Below, piece by piece: positions 1-9,137 of a DNA stretch of 64,000 bases (positions are counted from its first letter, which is position 1; the number at the start of each line of letters is the position of its first letter). Position numbers and translations under genes: made by a program. The stretch comes from Sphingobacterium sp. ML3W (GTDB lineage: Bacteria; Bacteroidota; Bacteroidia; Sphingobacteriales; Sphingobacteriaceae). The DNA is taken from the NCBI RefSeq assembly GCF_000747525.1, contig NZ_CP009278.1:4898001-4962000 (forward strand). Reading direction: 5' to 3'. The notes below the pieces were generated by a model. That model saw only the letters and a program-made list of their open reading frames with translations, did no database searches and had not been told where the DNA came from.

Positions 1-2
1 AA

Positions 3-500
3 CGAAGGCAATGGAGCCAATGGGGCCACAGTCTCTTTCGATTACAATTGACGGTTGTCTATTTTTTTGGTGGTCTAGGTAAGGCCTCTGGCGCTACTTG
101 GTGGAATGGCGAAGCGATTTGGAAGGCTGTACAGCAACCTTTTAGTGGAGCACTACTCCCAATACCTGTGTCCGCCTATCAACTCGAACCACTTTGGATC
201 ATCCTCGGCTGTAGTACCGTCATGCTCGAACTGGTCTATCCCTTGGTATGGTTCAAAAAATCAAGTCGACCCTTCGTAATCAATGGTATCATCTTCATGC
301 ATATTGGTATTGCACTCTGCATGGGGCTCTGGTATTTTGCCATCCTGATGATCTGGTACAACCTCTGTGCCTGGAACCATCCTTTATTGCATATAGCCAA
401 GCCAATTATAAAACCTCTTGAAAGCTCCAAGCCTAAGCTGCAGGTGCCCATTGCGACAGAGACGATCAATACAAGGAAAGGAGGTCACCGAAGTTTTTAA
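3..500 (+). CDS. HTTM-domain membrane protein, 3' part
   Basis: The frame is open from the window edge, so the gene starts upstream; the first in-window initiation codon (TTG at 48) lies inside the conserved domain and is not the true start. The segment around LTVVYFFGGLGK and WWNGEAIW resembles the HTTM (vitamin K-dependent carboxylase-like, multi-pass membrane) family, where a G-x-x-K motif is followed by W-x-x-G. Three hydrophobic segments follow, then a polar tail of about 45 residues. It is an integral membrane protein whose substrate cannot be told. The family call is moderately sure; function is unknown. Confidence 0.6.
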   Translation, partial: RRQWSQWGHSLFRLQLTVVYFFGGLGKASGATWWNGEAIWKAVQQPFSGALLPIPVSAYQLEPLWIILGCSTVMLELVYPLVWFKKSSRPFVINGIIFMHIGIALCMGLWYFAILMIWYNLCAWNHPLLHIAKPIIKPLESSKPKLQVPIATETINTRKGGHRSF

Positions 501-524
501 GTAACCATCTAACCCCATAACCTT

Positions 525-585
<61 letters not shown>

Positions 586-665
586 CTTTTAACCAAATAA
601 CCTTTTAACCTTTTAACCAAATAACCTTCTAACTTCATCACCCTCTAACCTTTTAACACCAAATT

Positions 666-1694
666 ATGATTAAATCTTACCATATTTCACTACAAAAAGT
701 AGAACAGCTGAGTAGTCCTTTTCAGCACTTTTTACCCAAACATGCTGATGCAGTAACGAACTATTATGAAGAAAAGAACATCCAAATGATCGAAACCTAT
801 ATGGATTATCATTCGACGCTCATCTATCGTTTGGAGGCTTATGTATTAGAGGACATGGTTCTGGAACTCAAAACAGATCGCTTCGATTTCCATCTGCTCT
901 ATGCTGTCAGTGCTCCCAGCCCAATTGTAATCAAAAAAAAGAAATCAGACAACCAGATTTCATTACCCGGCTCGCACTGCACGTATTCCTATATTCCCAA
1001 AAACAAGTTTCAGATCCACCTAAAGGCAGGATACTATCGCGTATATGGACTATTGATCGATGTCGGGTTTATCCGCAACAGCATGTTACATGGGGTTGCT
1101 TTTTTGCACGAGTTTAGATCGGCACGTCTACGCAATAAAAAAAAGCTATTCCAAACTCCGATCTGGCCGATCAAAGAAAAAACACCCTATCAGCTGCAGC
1201 GGCTCGACGAAGTGTTTTTCCATTATAAATCGAAAAACGAAGCCGATATCATCAGCATGATCTTCATCCTCTTTGACATAGCCAAGATAAAACAAGAAGA
1301 ACTTTATGAACTGCTCGACCCAAACAAAGAGCTAGCCAAGCGGGTACGCCGATGCATCCAAGACCAAGTGGCATTGGAATTTAGCGACCTCAACCTCGGA
1401 GCACTTCCCGGACGCTTTGGACTGAGACAGAAACGGTTGATCAAAGTTCATAAACAATACTTTGGGCAAACCCTTGTCCAATACCTGCATGAGTGCATCA
1501 TCGAAAAAGCAAAAGAGCTATTGGCCCGATACAGGGTGGGTGAAACGGCCACCTATTGCGGTTATAACCATACCAGTAGCTTTTCCGATTTTTTCTATCA
1601 AAAGGTGGGCATGAGACCTCGTCAGTATCAACAACATATTCTAAATATTAAAGAGCATAACACAGATGACACTCGACCTCATCCAATATCCTAA
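666..1694 (+). CDS. AraC-family transcriptional regulator
   Basis: This 342-residue cytoplasmic protein carries an AraC-type double helix-turn-helix at its C-terminus (about residues 235-330). Visible landmarks are GRFGLRQKRLIKVHKQYFG, the linker ...IIEKAKELLARYRVGETA, and the family signature region FSDFFYQKVGMRPRQYQQ. The N-terminal 230 residues match no sensor domain that I recognise. It stands alone, followed by a strong hairpin. The upstream (CTAA)15 tract suggests its expression could vary between cells. The ligand and target genes are unknown. Confidence 0.85.
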   Translation: MIKSYHISLQKVEQLSSPFQHFLPKHADAVTNYYEEKNIQMIETYMDYHSTLIYRLEAYVLEDMVLELKTDRFDFHLLYAVSAPSPIVIKKKKSDNQISLPGSHCTYSYIPKNKFQIHLKAGYYRVYGLLIDVGFIRNSMLHGVAFLHEFRSARLRNKKKLFQTPIWPIKEKTPYQLQRLDEVFFHYKSKNEADIISMIFILFDIAKIKQEELYELLDPNKELAKRVRRCIQDQVALEFSDLNLGALPGRFGLRQKRLIKVHKQYFGQTLVQYLHECIIEKAKELLARYRVGETATYCGYNHTSSFSDFFYQKVGMRPRQYQQHILNIKEHNTDDTRPHPIS

Positions 1695-1736
1695 ATCAAA
1701 ATAGGAAATATTAAAACAATTGTGATCATCAATATT

Positions 1737-1772
1737 AGAGGATGACTTTTGAAGCATTCAAAGTCATCCTCT
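1737..1772. terminator. Bidirectional hairpin terminator
   Basis: A 16-bp stem (left arm starts AGAGGATGACTTT, right arm ends AAGTCATCCTCT) with one bulged T and a 3-nt loop lies between the convergent AraC-type gene and the small secreted-protein gene. It is followed on the + strand by an A/T-rich run. Confidence 0.8.
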
Positions 1773-1797
1773 AATAAAAAAATATTTTATTAAAAAG

Positions 1798-2292
1798 TTA
1801 ATTCAATGTTTCTTTATACAGTTTAATAATAACTTTATCACCCAAAGGGTTAGCCACTTTAAAACCACCATTTATATCTTGATCAACTAAAGCAAAATCA
1901 GCCGTTTTCAGATACTTCATATCTCCTACTTTTTTTGTTTCTACAAGCTTATCTTCTAATAAAGACAATAGATCTTCTGTTTCAAATGCAGTATAAGGAA
2001 AAAACAACTCATACGTCAGTCTGCTCATAGCCGATAACCCGTCTCCACTACCTTCAATTGGTTTTTTAATTCCTTCTCTAGCAATGACCTGACCATTATA
2101 GATGACATCGAAAGAATAGATAGTTAAATTTTTGGCTAGCATCTGTTGTATATTTCCCGCACTGACTTCGGAAAAGAAACCAGCAGCCTTAGGCATCAAC
2201 TCCTTTGGCGATACCTCTACCCGAGTAGTAGACTGTGCAAAAGAACATAGGCCAGAAAAGGCAAAATATAGCACTAAAATAGACTTTATCAT
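1798..2292 (-). CDS. Small secreted protein, unknown function
   Basis: I chose the ATG at 2292 because it starts a clean signal peptide (MIKSILVLYFAFSGLCSFAQ) with cleavage likely after FAQ. The longer open frame back to 2400 adds a 36-residue stretch without export features. The mature protein is about 145 residues, without cysteines, and probably periplasmic or surface-exposed. I recognise no domain. It converges on the AraC-type gene and shares a terminator with it. Confidence 0.6.
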   Translation of the reverse strand: MIKSILVLYFAFSGLCSFAQSTTRVEVSPKELMPKAAGFFSEVSAGNIQQMLAKNLTIYSFDVIYNGQVIAREGIKKPIEGSGDGLSAMSRLTYELFFPYTAFETEDLLSLLEDKLVETKKVGDMKYLKTADFALVDQDINGGFKVANPLGDKVIIKLYKETLN

Positions 2293-2457
2293 AAAATAAT
2301 TATTACGTAAGAAAGTGTTCAATGTACATAAATTATTCCAAATCGAAATACTGTTTATCAACAAAAATAATACAACTATAACATCATTCCTTTCATACAA
2401 ATCCCTCCAACTTCCCCCCTCCTTAAACTTCCTAAATAGTAACGAAGTCAGGAGTGA

Positions 2458-2485
2458 CTAACTAACTAACTAACTAACTAACTAA
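2458..2485. repeat. (CTAA)7 tetranucleotide tract
   Basis: Seven perfect CTAA units sit between divergent genes, about 65 bp upstream of a -7 element that serves the MauE-type unit. It uses the same unit as the tract at 525-584. Confidence 0.95.
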
Positions 2486-2551
2486 CCTTCAAGGAAAAAA
2501 GTCGGAAATCGAAATAGGTCAATCGCCGAAAAGAAATTTTACTATGCACCA

Positions 2552-2559
2552 TATCTTTG
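2552..2559 (+). promoter_or_regulatory. Predicted promoter, -7 element
   Basis: TATCTTTG matches the Bacteroidota -7 consensus TAnnTTTG and lies 31 bp before the first small gene of the MauE-type unit. The matching -33 region is A/T-rich without a clear TTTG. Confidence 0.45.
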
Positions 2560-2590
2560 AGTAAAGAGGTAAACAAAAAGCAAAGAAGCG

Positions 2591-2809
2591 ATGCAAAATA
2601 TAACTGAGCGATTCAAAACAAACATACAAGTAACCATTGGAACACTATTGATGGTCGCGGCAACAGTAGCGTTAAATTCTGGATGGCATCCGTTTTTTAA
2701 ATATCAAGAGCTCAAGACCGTGGAAGCAGTAGGCGAATTAGTGAAAACACCACAATGGTATTATATAGAAAATAAAACCGCAACAATCCACCAACAAGGA
2801 AGCTGTTAA
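2591..2809 (+). CDS. Small hypothetical protein, 72 aa
   Basis: It has one central hydrophobic segment (about residues 15-31, including IGTLLMVAATVAL) and ends in a cysteine. I do not recognise the family. Only 22 bp separate it from the MauE-type gene, so the two are probably co-transcribed from the promoter just upstream. A role as a small membrane partner of the MauE-type protein is inferred only from position. Support for it being real is its own start, the promoter and the tight spacing. Confidence 0.5.
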   Translation: MQNITERFKTNIQVTIGTLLMVAATVALNSGWHPFFKYQELKTVEAVGELVKTPQWYYIENKTATIHQQGSC

Positions 2810-2831
2810 GGAAACGTAAAAAATAAGCACT

Positions 2832-3443
2832 ATGAACAACAGGGTAAGACATATCATCGCGAATAGTATCAGTATCTTTCTGATCATCTTTTGGCTATAT
2901 GTAGGCTTGGAGAAAGCGTGGAGCTGGAAGAATTTTCAGCTATCGTTACAGCAGCAGCCACTTCCAGATTGGTCGATTGGGGTCATATATTGGTTAATAC
3001 CACTTGTCGAAATCGTCACAGGTGCACTATTAGCTTTTCGGATTAGTAAACTGAAGCGCTTGGGCTATTGGGGTTCTATCCTGCTCTTAACTACTTTTAC
3101 CATCTTTATTGGGTTGGGTGTGGCTGGTGTGTATGAAAAAAGACCGTGCACATGCGCTTCGATTTTTTCTGGCATGTCTTGGGAATGGCATCTCGTGGTG
3201 AATATTATATTATTGAGCATATCTATACTGGGAATAATATTGCTTCGTCCTGCTTCCTTATCCTCAGGTGATAGCGAGCGATACAGCAAAAGTGTCCGGT
3301 TATTTATCTTATATCTAGCCCTTTCAACAATCGGCACGGTACAGAGCAGACCAATCGGGGTTAAAACAAATGCATTTGTGATACCCCAGAAAATGCAGCC
3401 CTACCCCAGTGGCGTGGTTCACTGCGCTATAGTAGCACGGTAA
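2832..3443 (+). CDS. MauE/DoxX-type membrane protein
   Basis: This 203-residue protein has four hydrophobic helices and the GLEKAWSW motif near the first, as in the DoxX/MauE redox-associated membrane protein families. A Cys-x-Cys (RPCTCAS) lies in the loop after helix 3, around residue 103, which fits a part in membrane disulfide or electron exchange. A DUF6520-type peptide follows and, on the other strand, an operon with three thioredoxin-like proteins begins. That neighbourhood supports a redox link to an envelope system. The substrate is not known. Confidence 0.7.
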   Translation: MNNRVRHIIANSISIFLIIFWLYVGLEKAWSWKNFQLSLQQQPLPDWSIGVIYWLIPLVEIVTGALLAFRISKLKRLGYWGSILLLTTFTIFIGLGVAGVYEKRPCTCASIFSGMSWEWHLVVNIILLSISILGIILLRPASLSSGDSERYSKSVRLFILYLALSTIGTVQSRPIGVKTNAFVIPQKMQPYPSGVVHCAIVAR

Positions 3444-3494
3444 CCAATTAAGAAATTGAAAATACAAAAATTATAAAAAACTAAAACAAACGAA

Positions 3495-3866
3495 ATGAAA
3501 AATTTCATTCAAAAATATGCGCTGGCTATAGTAGCTGTCGCAACAATAGTAACATTTTCAGCTTATAAAGTAACGGGTACTAATGCTGCATTCGTAACTA
3601 CCCCTATATATTTCCATGGCGATGCCACAGATCCAGATCAGGTTGCTGACGAAAGTAACTGGACTACAACTCCAAATGGCAAAAGCTGTAATGGAGATAA
3701 CTTAGCATGCATGATGTTGGTGGAGAATACGGATCTCACAGGCAGTCAGCTAGACCCACTTAAAATAACACTAGATGCAATAGAAGGAGCATCTGCTCTA
3801 GGCTATATCCCTGAACATATTGGTGGTTCAGGATCGCCTAATCCAATAATTATCAATGAAAATTAA
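3495..3866 (+). CDS. DUF6520-type exported protein
   Basis: This 123-residue protein starts with MKNFIQKYALAIVAVATIV, an N-terminal hydrophobic export segment. Further on it has a pair of cysteines in a CNGDNLAC context (about residues 63-70), as I recall for the DUF6520 family of Bacteroidota. Members commonly stand next to MauE-type genes, as here (51 bp away). Its function is unknown. It could be the substrate or signal of the neighbouring membrane protein, but that is inference. It ends just before a very strong hairpin terminator. Confidence 0.65.
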   Translation: MKNFIQKYALAIVAVATIVTFSAYKVTGTNAAFVTTPIYFHGDATDPDQVADESNWTTTPNGKSCNGDNLACMMLVENTDLTGSQLDPLKITLDAIEGASALGYIPEHIGGSGSPNPIIINEN

Positions 3867-3880
3867 TCATATACAATCAC

Positions 3881-3931
3881 CTTATTAAACTCCAAAGCCC
3901 AACGATATGTTGGGTTTTGGAGTTTAATAAG
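3881..3931. terminator. Bidirectional 23-bp hairpin terminator
   Basis: The arms 3881-3903 and 3909-3931 pair over 23 bp, all Watson-Crick except one G-T, around the loop GATAT. It separates convergent genes, and its right arm includes the stop codon (3924-3926) of the SusD-type gene, so the last codons of that gene are part of the stem. Confidence 0.9.
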
Positions 3932-5288
3932 GGTTTTGAGGTATACCTGAAAGCCGAACGACATCATCTGGCAACCGATGCGCATAGCGCTTATCATTGG
4001 GTTGCAGTTGATAATCGGCTCCAGCTATCGTTCTTTTCAAAACAATACCGTTGCCCTCCAAATTGAGTCTTTTGATATCGATAAAACGCAGTCCCCGAAA
4101 CAAAAGTTCTTTTCTACGCTCCAATAAGATTTTCTTCAAAGCTTCCTCTTTATTAGCAAAAACATACGGAACAAAAGTACCTGTGGCATATCTTTTTTCC
4201 AACAATTTATTTAAATCACCTTGTGCCTCCACAAGTTTAGTCTGTCGAGCCAGACACTCAGCCCGAATCAACAGCATTTCATTATTAGCAATACCGCAGA
4301 ACCAAATATCACTCCCAGTATAATTACCTTTAAAAGTCATCGTTCCTCCCTTCCCACTTTTGAAAAAAGTAACTTTTCTCAAATCGTTATCGTCATACAG
4401 CTGTAACAATTCAGGTGAAACATCGACATTAGATGAAGACACGAAGCCACTCGATTTCATTTCTTCATAAAAAACAGTTTCCTTATTAAATGCTGCAATT
4501 GGAAAATTGGCGCTAGGTTTAACATCCTCCAGTTGGTTAAAATCCAAAAGGACAGGATTTTCTCCCAACACCAAATCAGCATAATAATAAGCCGAATCAT
4601 ATTTAGCCATCGACAGATAAGTACGTGCAAGCACACCATACACCGCCTTCACGTTGGGTTGCAATACATGAACTGAATGCTCGGGGATTAAGTCCGACGC
4701 CTGCTTTAAATCGTCAATAACCTTACGGTAGCTCGCTGCTACTGTAGATCGTGTTGACTTTACATTAAAATCCGATGTGTTGCGTAGCACGATCCCCAAA
4801 TCTTGTTGAGCGGTTGTTTGATCATAAGCTTTGGCGTACGTCCATAAAAGGGATAGATATTGATTGGCGCGATAAAAAGGAGCAGTCCCTTTCACCTTAT
4901 CCCAAGCAACATCGTTTTCGGCTGTACGCTTCACCTTGGACAAACGATCCAACACCAGATTTGCATTGTAAACTACCGAATAAGACCTGCTCCAATCGCT
5001 ACTGCTTAAGCTCTCATAAGGCTGCCAGCTATAGGCCAATTTATCTTGATCCCGCAATTTATTATAATTAGCATCCGAGAGGATATAATCATCTGTCATC
5101 TCCTCAATCCTACTACCCTTTTGATAGTTCATTGAACTGTTATTATCCAATATTTTCTGCAGGTCTACAATACTATTCGGCACGACCAGCCGGCTATCGG
5201 ACTGCACATCTAAATATTGATTACAAGATAGCATACCAAACCCCAGTATAATACAGGCTCCAAATAATTTTATATTTTTATTCTTCAT
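3924..5288 (-). CDS. SusD/RagB-type lipoprotein
   Basis: This 454-residue protein has a lipoprotein signal peptide (MKNKNIKLFGACIILGFGMLSC, lipobox LSC) and the usual SusD layout. The N-terminal region contains NQYLDVQSDSR, a helical TPR-like middle follows, and the C-terminal RKELLFRGLRFIDIKRLN motif is typical of the family. It would sit on the cell surface and lid the partner SusC barrel, whose gene lies 14 bp upstream. It is the last gene of the thioredoxin/SusC/SusD operon. Imported ligand unknown; no carbohydrate enzyme is linked to it, so a peptide or metal ligand is possible. Confidence 0.92.
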   Translation of the reverse strand: MKNKNIKLFGACIILGFGMLSCNQYLDVQSDSRLVVPNSIVDLQKILDNNSSMNYQKGSRIEEMTDDYILSDANYNKLRDQDKLAYSWQPYESLSSSDWSRSYSVVYNANLVLDRLSKVKRTAENDVAWDKVKGTAPFYRANQYLSLLWTYAKAYDQTTAQQDLGIVLRNTSDFNVKSTRSTVAASYRKVIDDLKQASDLIPEHSVHVLQPNVKAVYGVLARTYLSMAKYDSAYYYADLVLGENPVLLDFNQLEDVKPSANFPIAAFNKETVFYEEMKSSGFVSSSNVDVSPELLQLYDDNDLRKVTFFKSGKGGTMTFKGNYTGSDIWFCGIANNEMLLIRAECLARQTKLVEAQGDLNKLLEKRYATGTFVPYVFANKEEALKKILLERRKELLFRGLRFIDIKRLNLEGNGIVLKRTIAGADYQLQPNDKRYAHRLPDDVVRLSGIPQNPY

Positions 5289-5302
5289 GATACATTCCGT
5301 TT

Positions 5303-8300
5303 TTAATAATCTACTTGAATACCGATTGAATAGGTCCGAGCAGGCCCTAATTGATAGGGATATTCCGGGTCGATATTTTCCTTATTTTTTGTCCAGATAA
5401 CCCCCAAATTTGAAGCATTCAAAAACAAGCGTGTATTTAAACTTCTACTGCCCAAATTCCACTTTTTATTCCATGATGCCGAAATATATGCCAAGCGCAA
5501 ATGGTCTGCCCGCAGAATGTTGAAGTCCGCATTTGCATAAAAAGGTGCAGCATCCGAGCTTGTCGGATAACCCATAGCTGGCACATTTGTCTGCAGTTCA
5601 TCACCTGGCACTTTCCACCTTCTTTCATAATCCGGGTAAGCGCTACCAGAAGAGAACAACGAAGATGCTCGTGTAGTAGGCTTTCTAAAATAATAATCGC
5701 CCATATAATTGATGTTGATACTGAGATCCACATTCCGATAAGAAAAAGTATTGATCCAGTTACCGAAGACTTGAGGTTTAGAGGAACCAAAAAACCGTAT
5801 TCCAGCACTATTTTCACCATTTTTAATCACATCATTCCGAATAGCTACATAATCCGTACTCGCAACTCCGTTCAAATTTCCTTGTGCTTTACCTTGAGTA
5901 TCCAATCCCATCCAGGTATAGGCGGCTAAAGCATGTAAAGGCTTCCCTACAAATGGATTTTTCCTATTCCCATCTCCGATAAAGGTATTGATATTGCTTA
6001 TGGTATTTAAATAGTATGCGGTTGTTTTATTCCGGTTTAGACTCAAGATTGTTCTCGTTTTCCATTTGAATGCCGAATTGATAATTAAAGCATTCAAATT
6101 CACATCCAGCCCTCTCCCCTGCATACTGGCCACATTTTTGGTAATTGTAAATCCCTTGCCCCAATTGGTATAATCGTATTCAGCAGGACCATATAGATCC
6201 TGACCATCCTTGATGTAATAATCCAGCGCTCCAGTCAACCTCCCTTTCCAAAGCGAAAAATCCATTCCAAAGTTCAGCGTACTCACCTGCTCCCAACGCA
6301 AAGAAGGATCATTGAGCGCATTCAGGTTTAAAGCCGGCAAATTCGTATACATAGCCGTTAGTGTGCCAGCGATAGGGTCTGGCGTTTTCCGAATATCCAC
6401 ATTGCCACTATAACCGAATGTCGCACGTATACGCCAAGAATCCATCCAATCGTATTTCAAAAAGCTTTCCTTGCTCGCCAACCATGCCCCGCCAACGGAC
6501 CATAAGGGCGACCACTTTTCATTGGTATTTGCCCCAAAGATATTGGCGCCATCGCGGCGCATGCTGCCCGAGATACTGTATTTTTCTTTCCATATTGCAC
6601 TCCAATTGGTGTAAAGAGAAACAAATCGATTGCTTTCCGTAAATGCAGTTGGACTTCCTGAAATATTCATCGGATAATTCACTGGTACTGAAGGAAATGC
6701 ATTGACATAATCCACAGGCACACTCGTGGCTGGCAACTTATTGTAGCCAAACATCGAGTAAGATGAATAATCATTATCAAAAGTCCTACGTTCTGCACCC
6801 ATCATCCCGATGATGTGATAATCTTTAATCTTCTTGTTAAAATTCAACTGCGCACGAAATGTCTTGGACGTACTTGAATTTAAACTGTTGTTTTTTATTC
6901 CACCCAACGGCACATTGTATTTCGTTGTATTGGTCGATGCATCGTACACACTAAAAGAATTGATCATAGATCGCGCAGCATAACTGTCCAACGTATTCAG
7001 CTGTATGCGCTCTTCCTGCTGATTGGCTAATTGAAAAGCCACACTAGCATCCAAGAAACTGAACAGTTGATAATTTAGGTTCACACTCGAATTATATTCC
7101 CTGATGTTCGTGGTATTTGTAGCCTGTTTATATTCCGACAATGGATAATAGCCCCAGTCCAGATAACCCTTAGGGTATGCGCTATCCATATACGATTTTT
7201 TATAACTATTATCAAAAGCCAATTCCCTACCTTGATTATCTAAAAATTGCATATAGGGGACGGTTTTAGTACCATAAGTCAAGCTATTATATCCTGGCAA
7301 CCCTGCTGTATTTTTTTGATTGGTAAACAAGACATTGATATCTAACTGCAACTTATCGGTAGGCTTATAGCTGTTGGATAGACTGATGTTCAGTTTATCG
7401 CTATGCGCATCATTGAGCGTACGGTTGCGGTTATGCCCGACTCCAAAACTATAGGCATTCCGACCACCGCCACCCCGCACATTCAAACTATGCTGGTCGC
7501 TGTAACTGCGATGGTAAAAGCGGTCCATGTAATTTTGCACCCCATCTTGCACTAACATCTGATTCATCATGTTCGTCGAGTCTAATGCAGAGATAAAACC
7601 TCGTTTTCTTTGGTCAAAAAGATCAATAGCAGGAGTCATGGGATAGTAGGGCACATTGTCTAAATAGGGACTATAATAACCTTGATCAAACAGCATCTTT
7701 TCAATACCGATAAACTCACGATTGGACAGACGATATAGTTTGCCTAAATCTGGATTCTGTGGCAACAGCAGCGTACTGCTAAAAGAGACTTTTGGCTGCG
7801 ATTGGTAAAACGCTCCTTTTTTCGAGCTGATGACGATGACACCATTCCCTGCTCGGGCACCCCAAATAGCGGCGGCAGCAGCATCTTTGAGTACAGTGAC
7901 ATTGTCAATGCTGCTGGGGTCAATATTTTCGATGTTACCATCATAGATAAACCCATCCAAAACAATCAAAGGGTCGCGCTGCCCATTGATGGTACTGAGG
8001 CCTCGAACAGATAGGTTCAACTTTTGCAAAGATCCGTCATTTGCGGGCCTATTGTCAAATCGGATTGCCGGTGTGATATTTTTCAACCGATCCAGGATAT
8101 TACCCCCAGTCTGCTGGTTTAACATTTCATTAGAAATGACATCTACCGAACCCGTTATTTCATTGGCTTTCAATCTCTGGTAACCGGTCTGAACAATGAC
8201 ATCTTCCAATACATTGACCTTTCTATCCAAATAGATATTTGCTCCATTTACGAACTTCCCAACAGGTTCATTCTTATTCCAATAGCCAATAGAGCTAAAC

Positions 8301-8539
8301 AGCAATGTATCTGTTAGCGCGTAGACTCCAATAGAAAATGTACCCTTTTGACCTGATTTTGTTGTACCACTTGGATAACGAATAGTCACATTTGCCAAAG
8401 GTTTGCGGTCTTCATTGGAGTACACCGTTCCCCGTACTGTGATAAACTTATTTCCCTGTGCTTGAACTTTAATCTGGAAAAAACTTAGGAATAAACTGGA
8501 AATAATAGCTATTATCCATTTTCTGTTAATATGAATCAT
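5303..8539 (-). CDS. SusC/RagA-type TonB-dependent transporter
   Basis: This 1078-residue outer-membrane receptor has a signal peptide ending near VQAQG. A CarboxypepD_reg-like domain follows (about residues 32-105, with ITVRGTVYSNEDRKPLANVTI), then a plug domain with LKDAAAAAIWGARAGNGVIVI, and a beta-barrel ending in the aromatic-rich strand SIGIQVDY. There is no STN domain, so it is not wired to an anti-sigma factor. It is translationally close to the thioredoxin-like gene upstream (5 bp) and the SusD gene downstream (14 bp). Length is normal for the family. The ligand is unknown. Confidence 0.95.
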   Translation of the reverse strand: MIHINRKWIIAIISSLFLSFFQIKVQAQGNKFITVRGTVYSNEDRKPLANVTIRYPSGTTKSGQKGTFSIGVYALTDTLLFSSIGYWNKNEPVGKFVNGANIYLDRKVNVLEDVIVQTGYQRLKANEITGSVDVISNEMLNQQTGGNILDRLKNITPAIRFDNRPANDGSLQKLNLSVRGLSTINGQRDPLIVLDGFIYDGNIENIDPSSIDNVTVLKDAAAAAIWGARAGNGVIVISSKKGAFYQSQPKVSFSSTLLLPQNPDLGKLYRLSNREFIGIEKMLFDQGYYSPYLDNVPYYPMTPAIDLFDQRKRGFISALDSTNMMNQMLVQDGVQNYMDRFYHRSYSDQHSLNVRGGGGRNAYSFGVGHNRNRTLNDAHSDKLNISLSNSYKPTDKLQLDINVLFTNQKNTAGLPGYNSLTYGTKTVPYMQFLDNQGRELAFDNSYKKSYMDSAYPKGYLDWGYYPLSEYKQATNTTNIREYNSSVNLNYQLFSFLDASVAFQLANQQEERIQLNTLDSYAARSMINSFSVYDASTNTTKYNVPLGGIKNNSLNSSTSKTFRAQLNFNKKIKDYHIIGMMGAERRTFDNDYSSYSMFGYNKLPATSVPVDYVNAFPSVPVNYPMNISGSPTAFTESNRFVSLYTNWSAIWKEKYSISGSMRRDGANIFGANTNEKWSPLWSVGGAWLASKESFLKYDWMDSWRIRATFGYSGNVDIRKTPDPIAGTLTAMYTNLPALNLNALNDPSLRWEQVSTLNFGMDFSLWKGRLTGALDYYIKDGQDLYGPAEYDYTNWGKGFTITKNVASMQGRGLDVNLNALIINSAFKWKTRTILSLNRNKTTAYYLNTISNINTFIGDGNRKNPFVGKPLHALAAYTWMGLDTQGKAQGNLNGVASTDYVAIRNDVIKNGENSAGIRFFGSSKPQVFGNWINTFSYRNVDLSININYMGDYYFRKPTTRASSLFSSGSAYPDYERRWKVPGDELQTNVPAMGYPTSSDAAPFYANADFNILRADHLRLAYISASWNKKWNLGSRSLNTRLFLNASNLGVIWTKNKENIDPEYPYQLGPARTYSIGIQVDY

Positions 8540-8544
8540 ATCAT

Positions 8545-9126
8545 TTACAATTTAGCTTTGTAATATTCAGACATGTGTACCATCCCATTATTAAGTATTA
8601 GCGTATAATGTAATAATTGACTGGGCTGAAATAATGTGGTAAAGAACTCATCTTCCATTATAATTGGGGTATCCATCACATCGCCATATTCTTTTTCGAA
8701 ACAATCCATCATCGCTTTTAGCTGCTTTTGGGTATCCTTACTTTTTTTACTGTGCACCACAAAAGACGCAAATTGGTCGGATGAAATGAGGCATATCTCG
8801 TAGAGTTTACGTAAGTCGGAATAAGAATTGGGATATGAAGCATCCCAAAAGAAAAAATAAAGTGTCTTGCCTTTGTACTCCGAAAGCTGATGCTCTTCTT
8901 GAGGTTTACCATTTAAGTACGAAAACTTAAAACGATGATTCCAAGCTTCTTCTGGTAAAAACTCATCTTTCTTTAAACCTAATTTAGTCTCTACTGACGT
9001 CGTGTTTTTATCTTGAGCAACGACTTCTTGAAAGGAAAGACACGCAATCAGTAAAAAGAAAGCCAGCAATTTGTGCCATAAGCATGCTGCACCAGCATTT
9101 CTGTTGTTATATTTATATGTTTTCAT
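8545..9126 (-). CDS. Thioredoxin-fold protein lacking the CxxC
   Basis: This 193-residue exported protein has a signal segment ending near VVAQD. Its region KTLYFFFWDASYPNSYSDL aligns with the active-site strand and helix of TlpA-type thioredoxins, but the two active-site cysteines are replaced (SYPNS where the next gene has SCTSC). It therefore cannot do dithiol exchange and may instead bind a partner or ligand. It is 5 bp from the SusC gene and 11 bp from the active TlpA-type gene, in one operon. It resembles the protein at 10550-11182 more than the intact one. Confidence 0.65.
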   Translation of the reverse strand: MKTYKYNNRNAGAACLWHKLLAFFLLIACLSFQEVVAQDKNTTSVETKLGLKKDEFLPEEAWNHRFKFSYLNGKPQEEHQLSEYKGKTLYFFFWDASYPNSYSDLRKLYEICLISSDQFASFVVHSKKSKDTQKQLKAMMDCFEKEYGDVMDTPIIMEDEFFTTLFQPSQLLHYTLILNNGMVHMSEYYKAKL

Positions 9127-9137
9127 AATAGTATCGG

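Noticed and set aside
2293..2400. Longer N-terminus of the small secreted protein
   Set aside because: The extra residues hide the signal peptide that begins at the ATG at 2292.
3065..3337. 90-codon minus-strand frame
   Set aside because: Fully inside the MauE-type gene; no coding features of its own.
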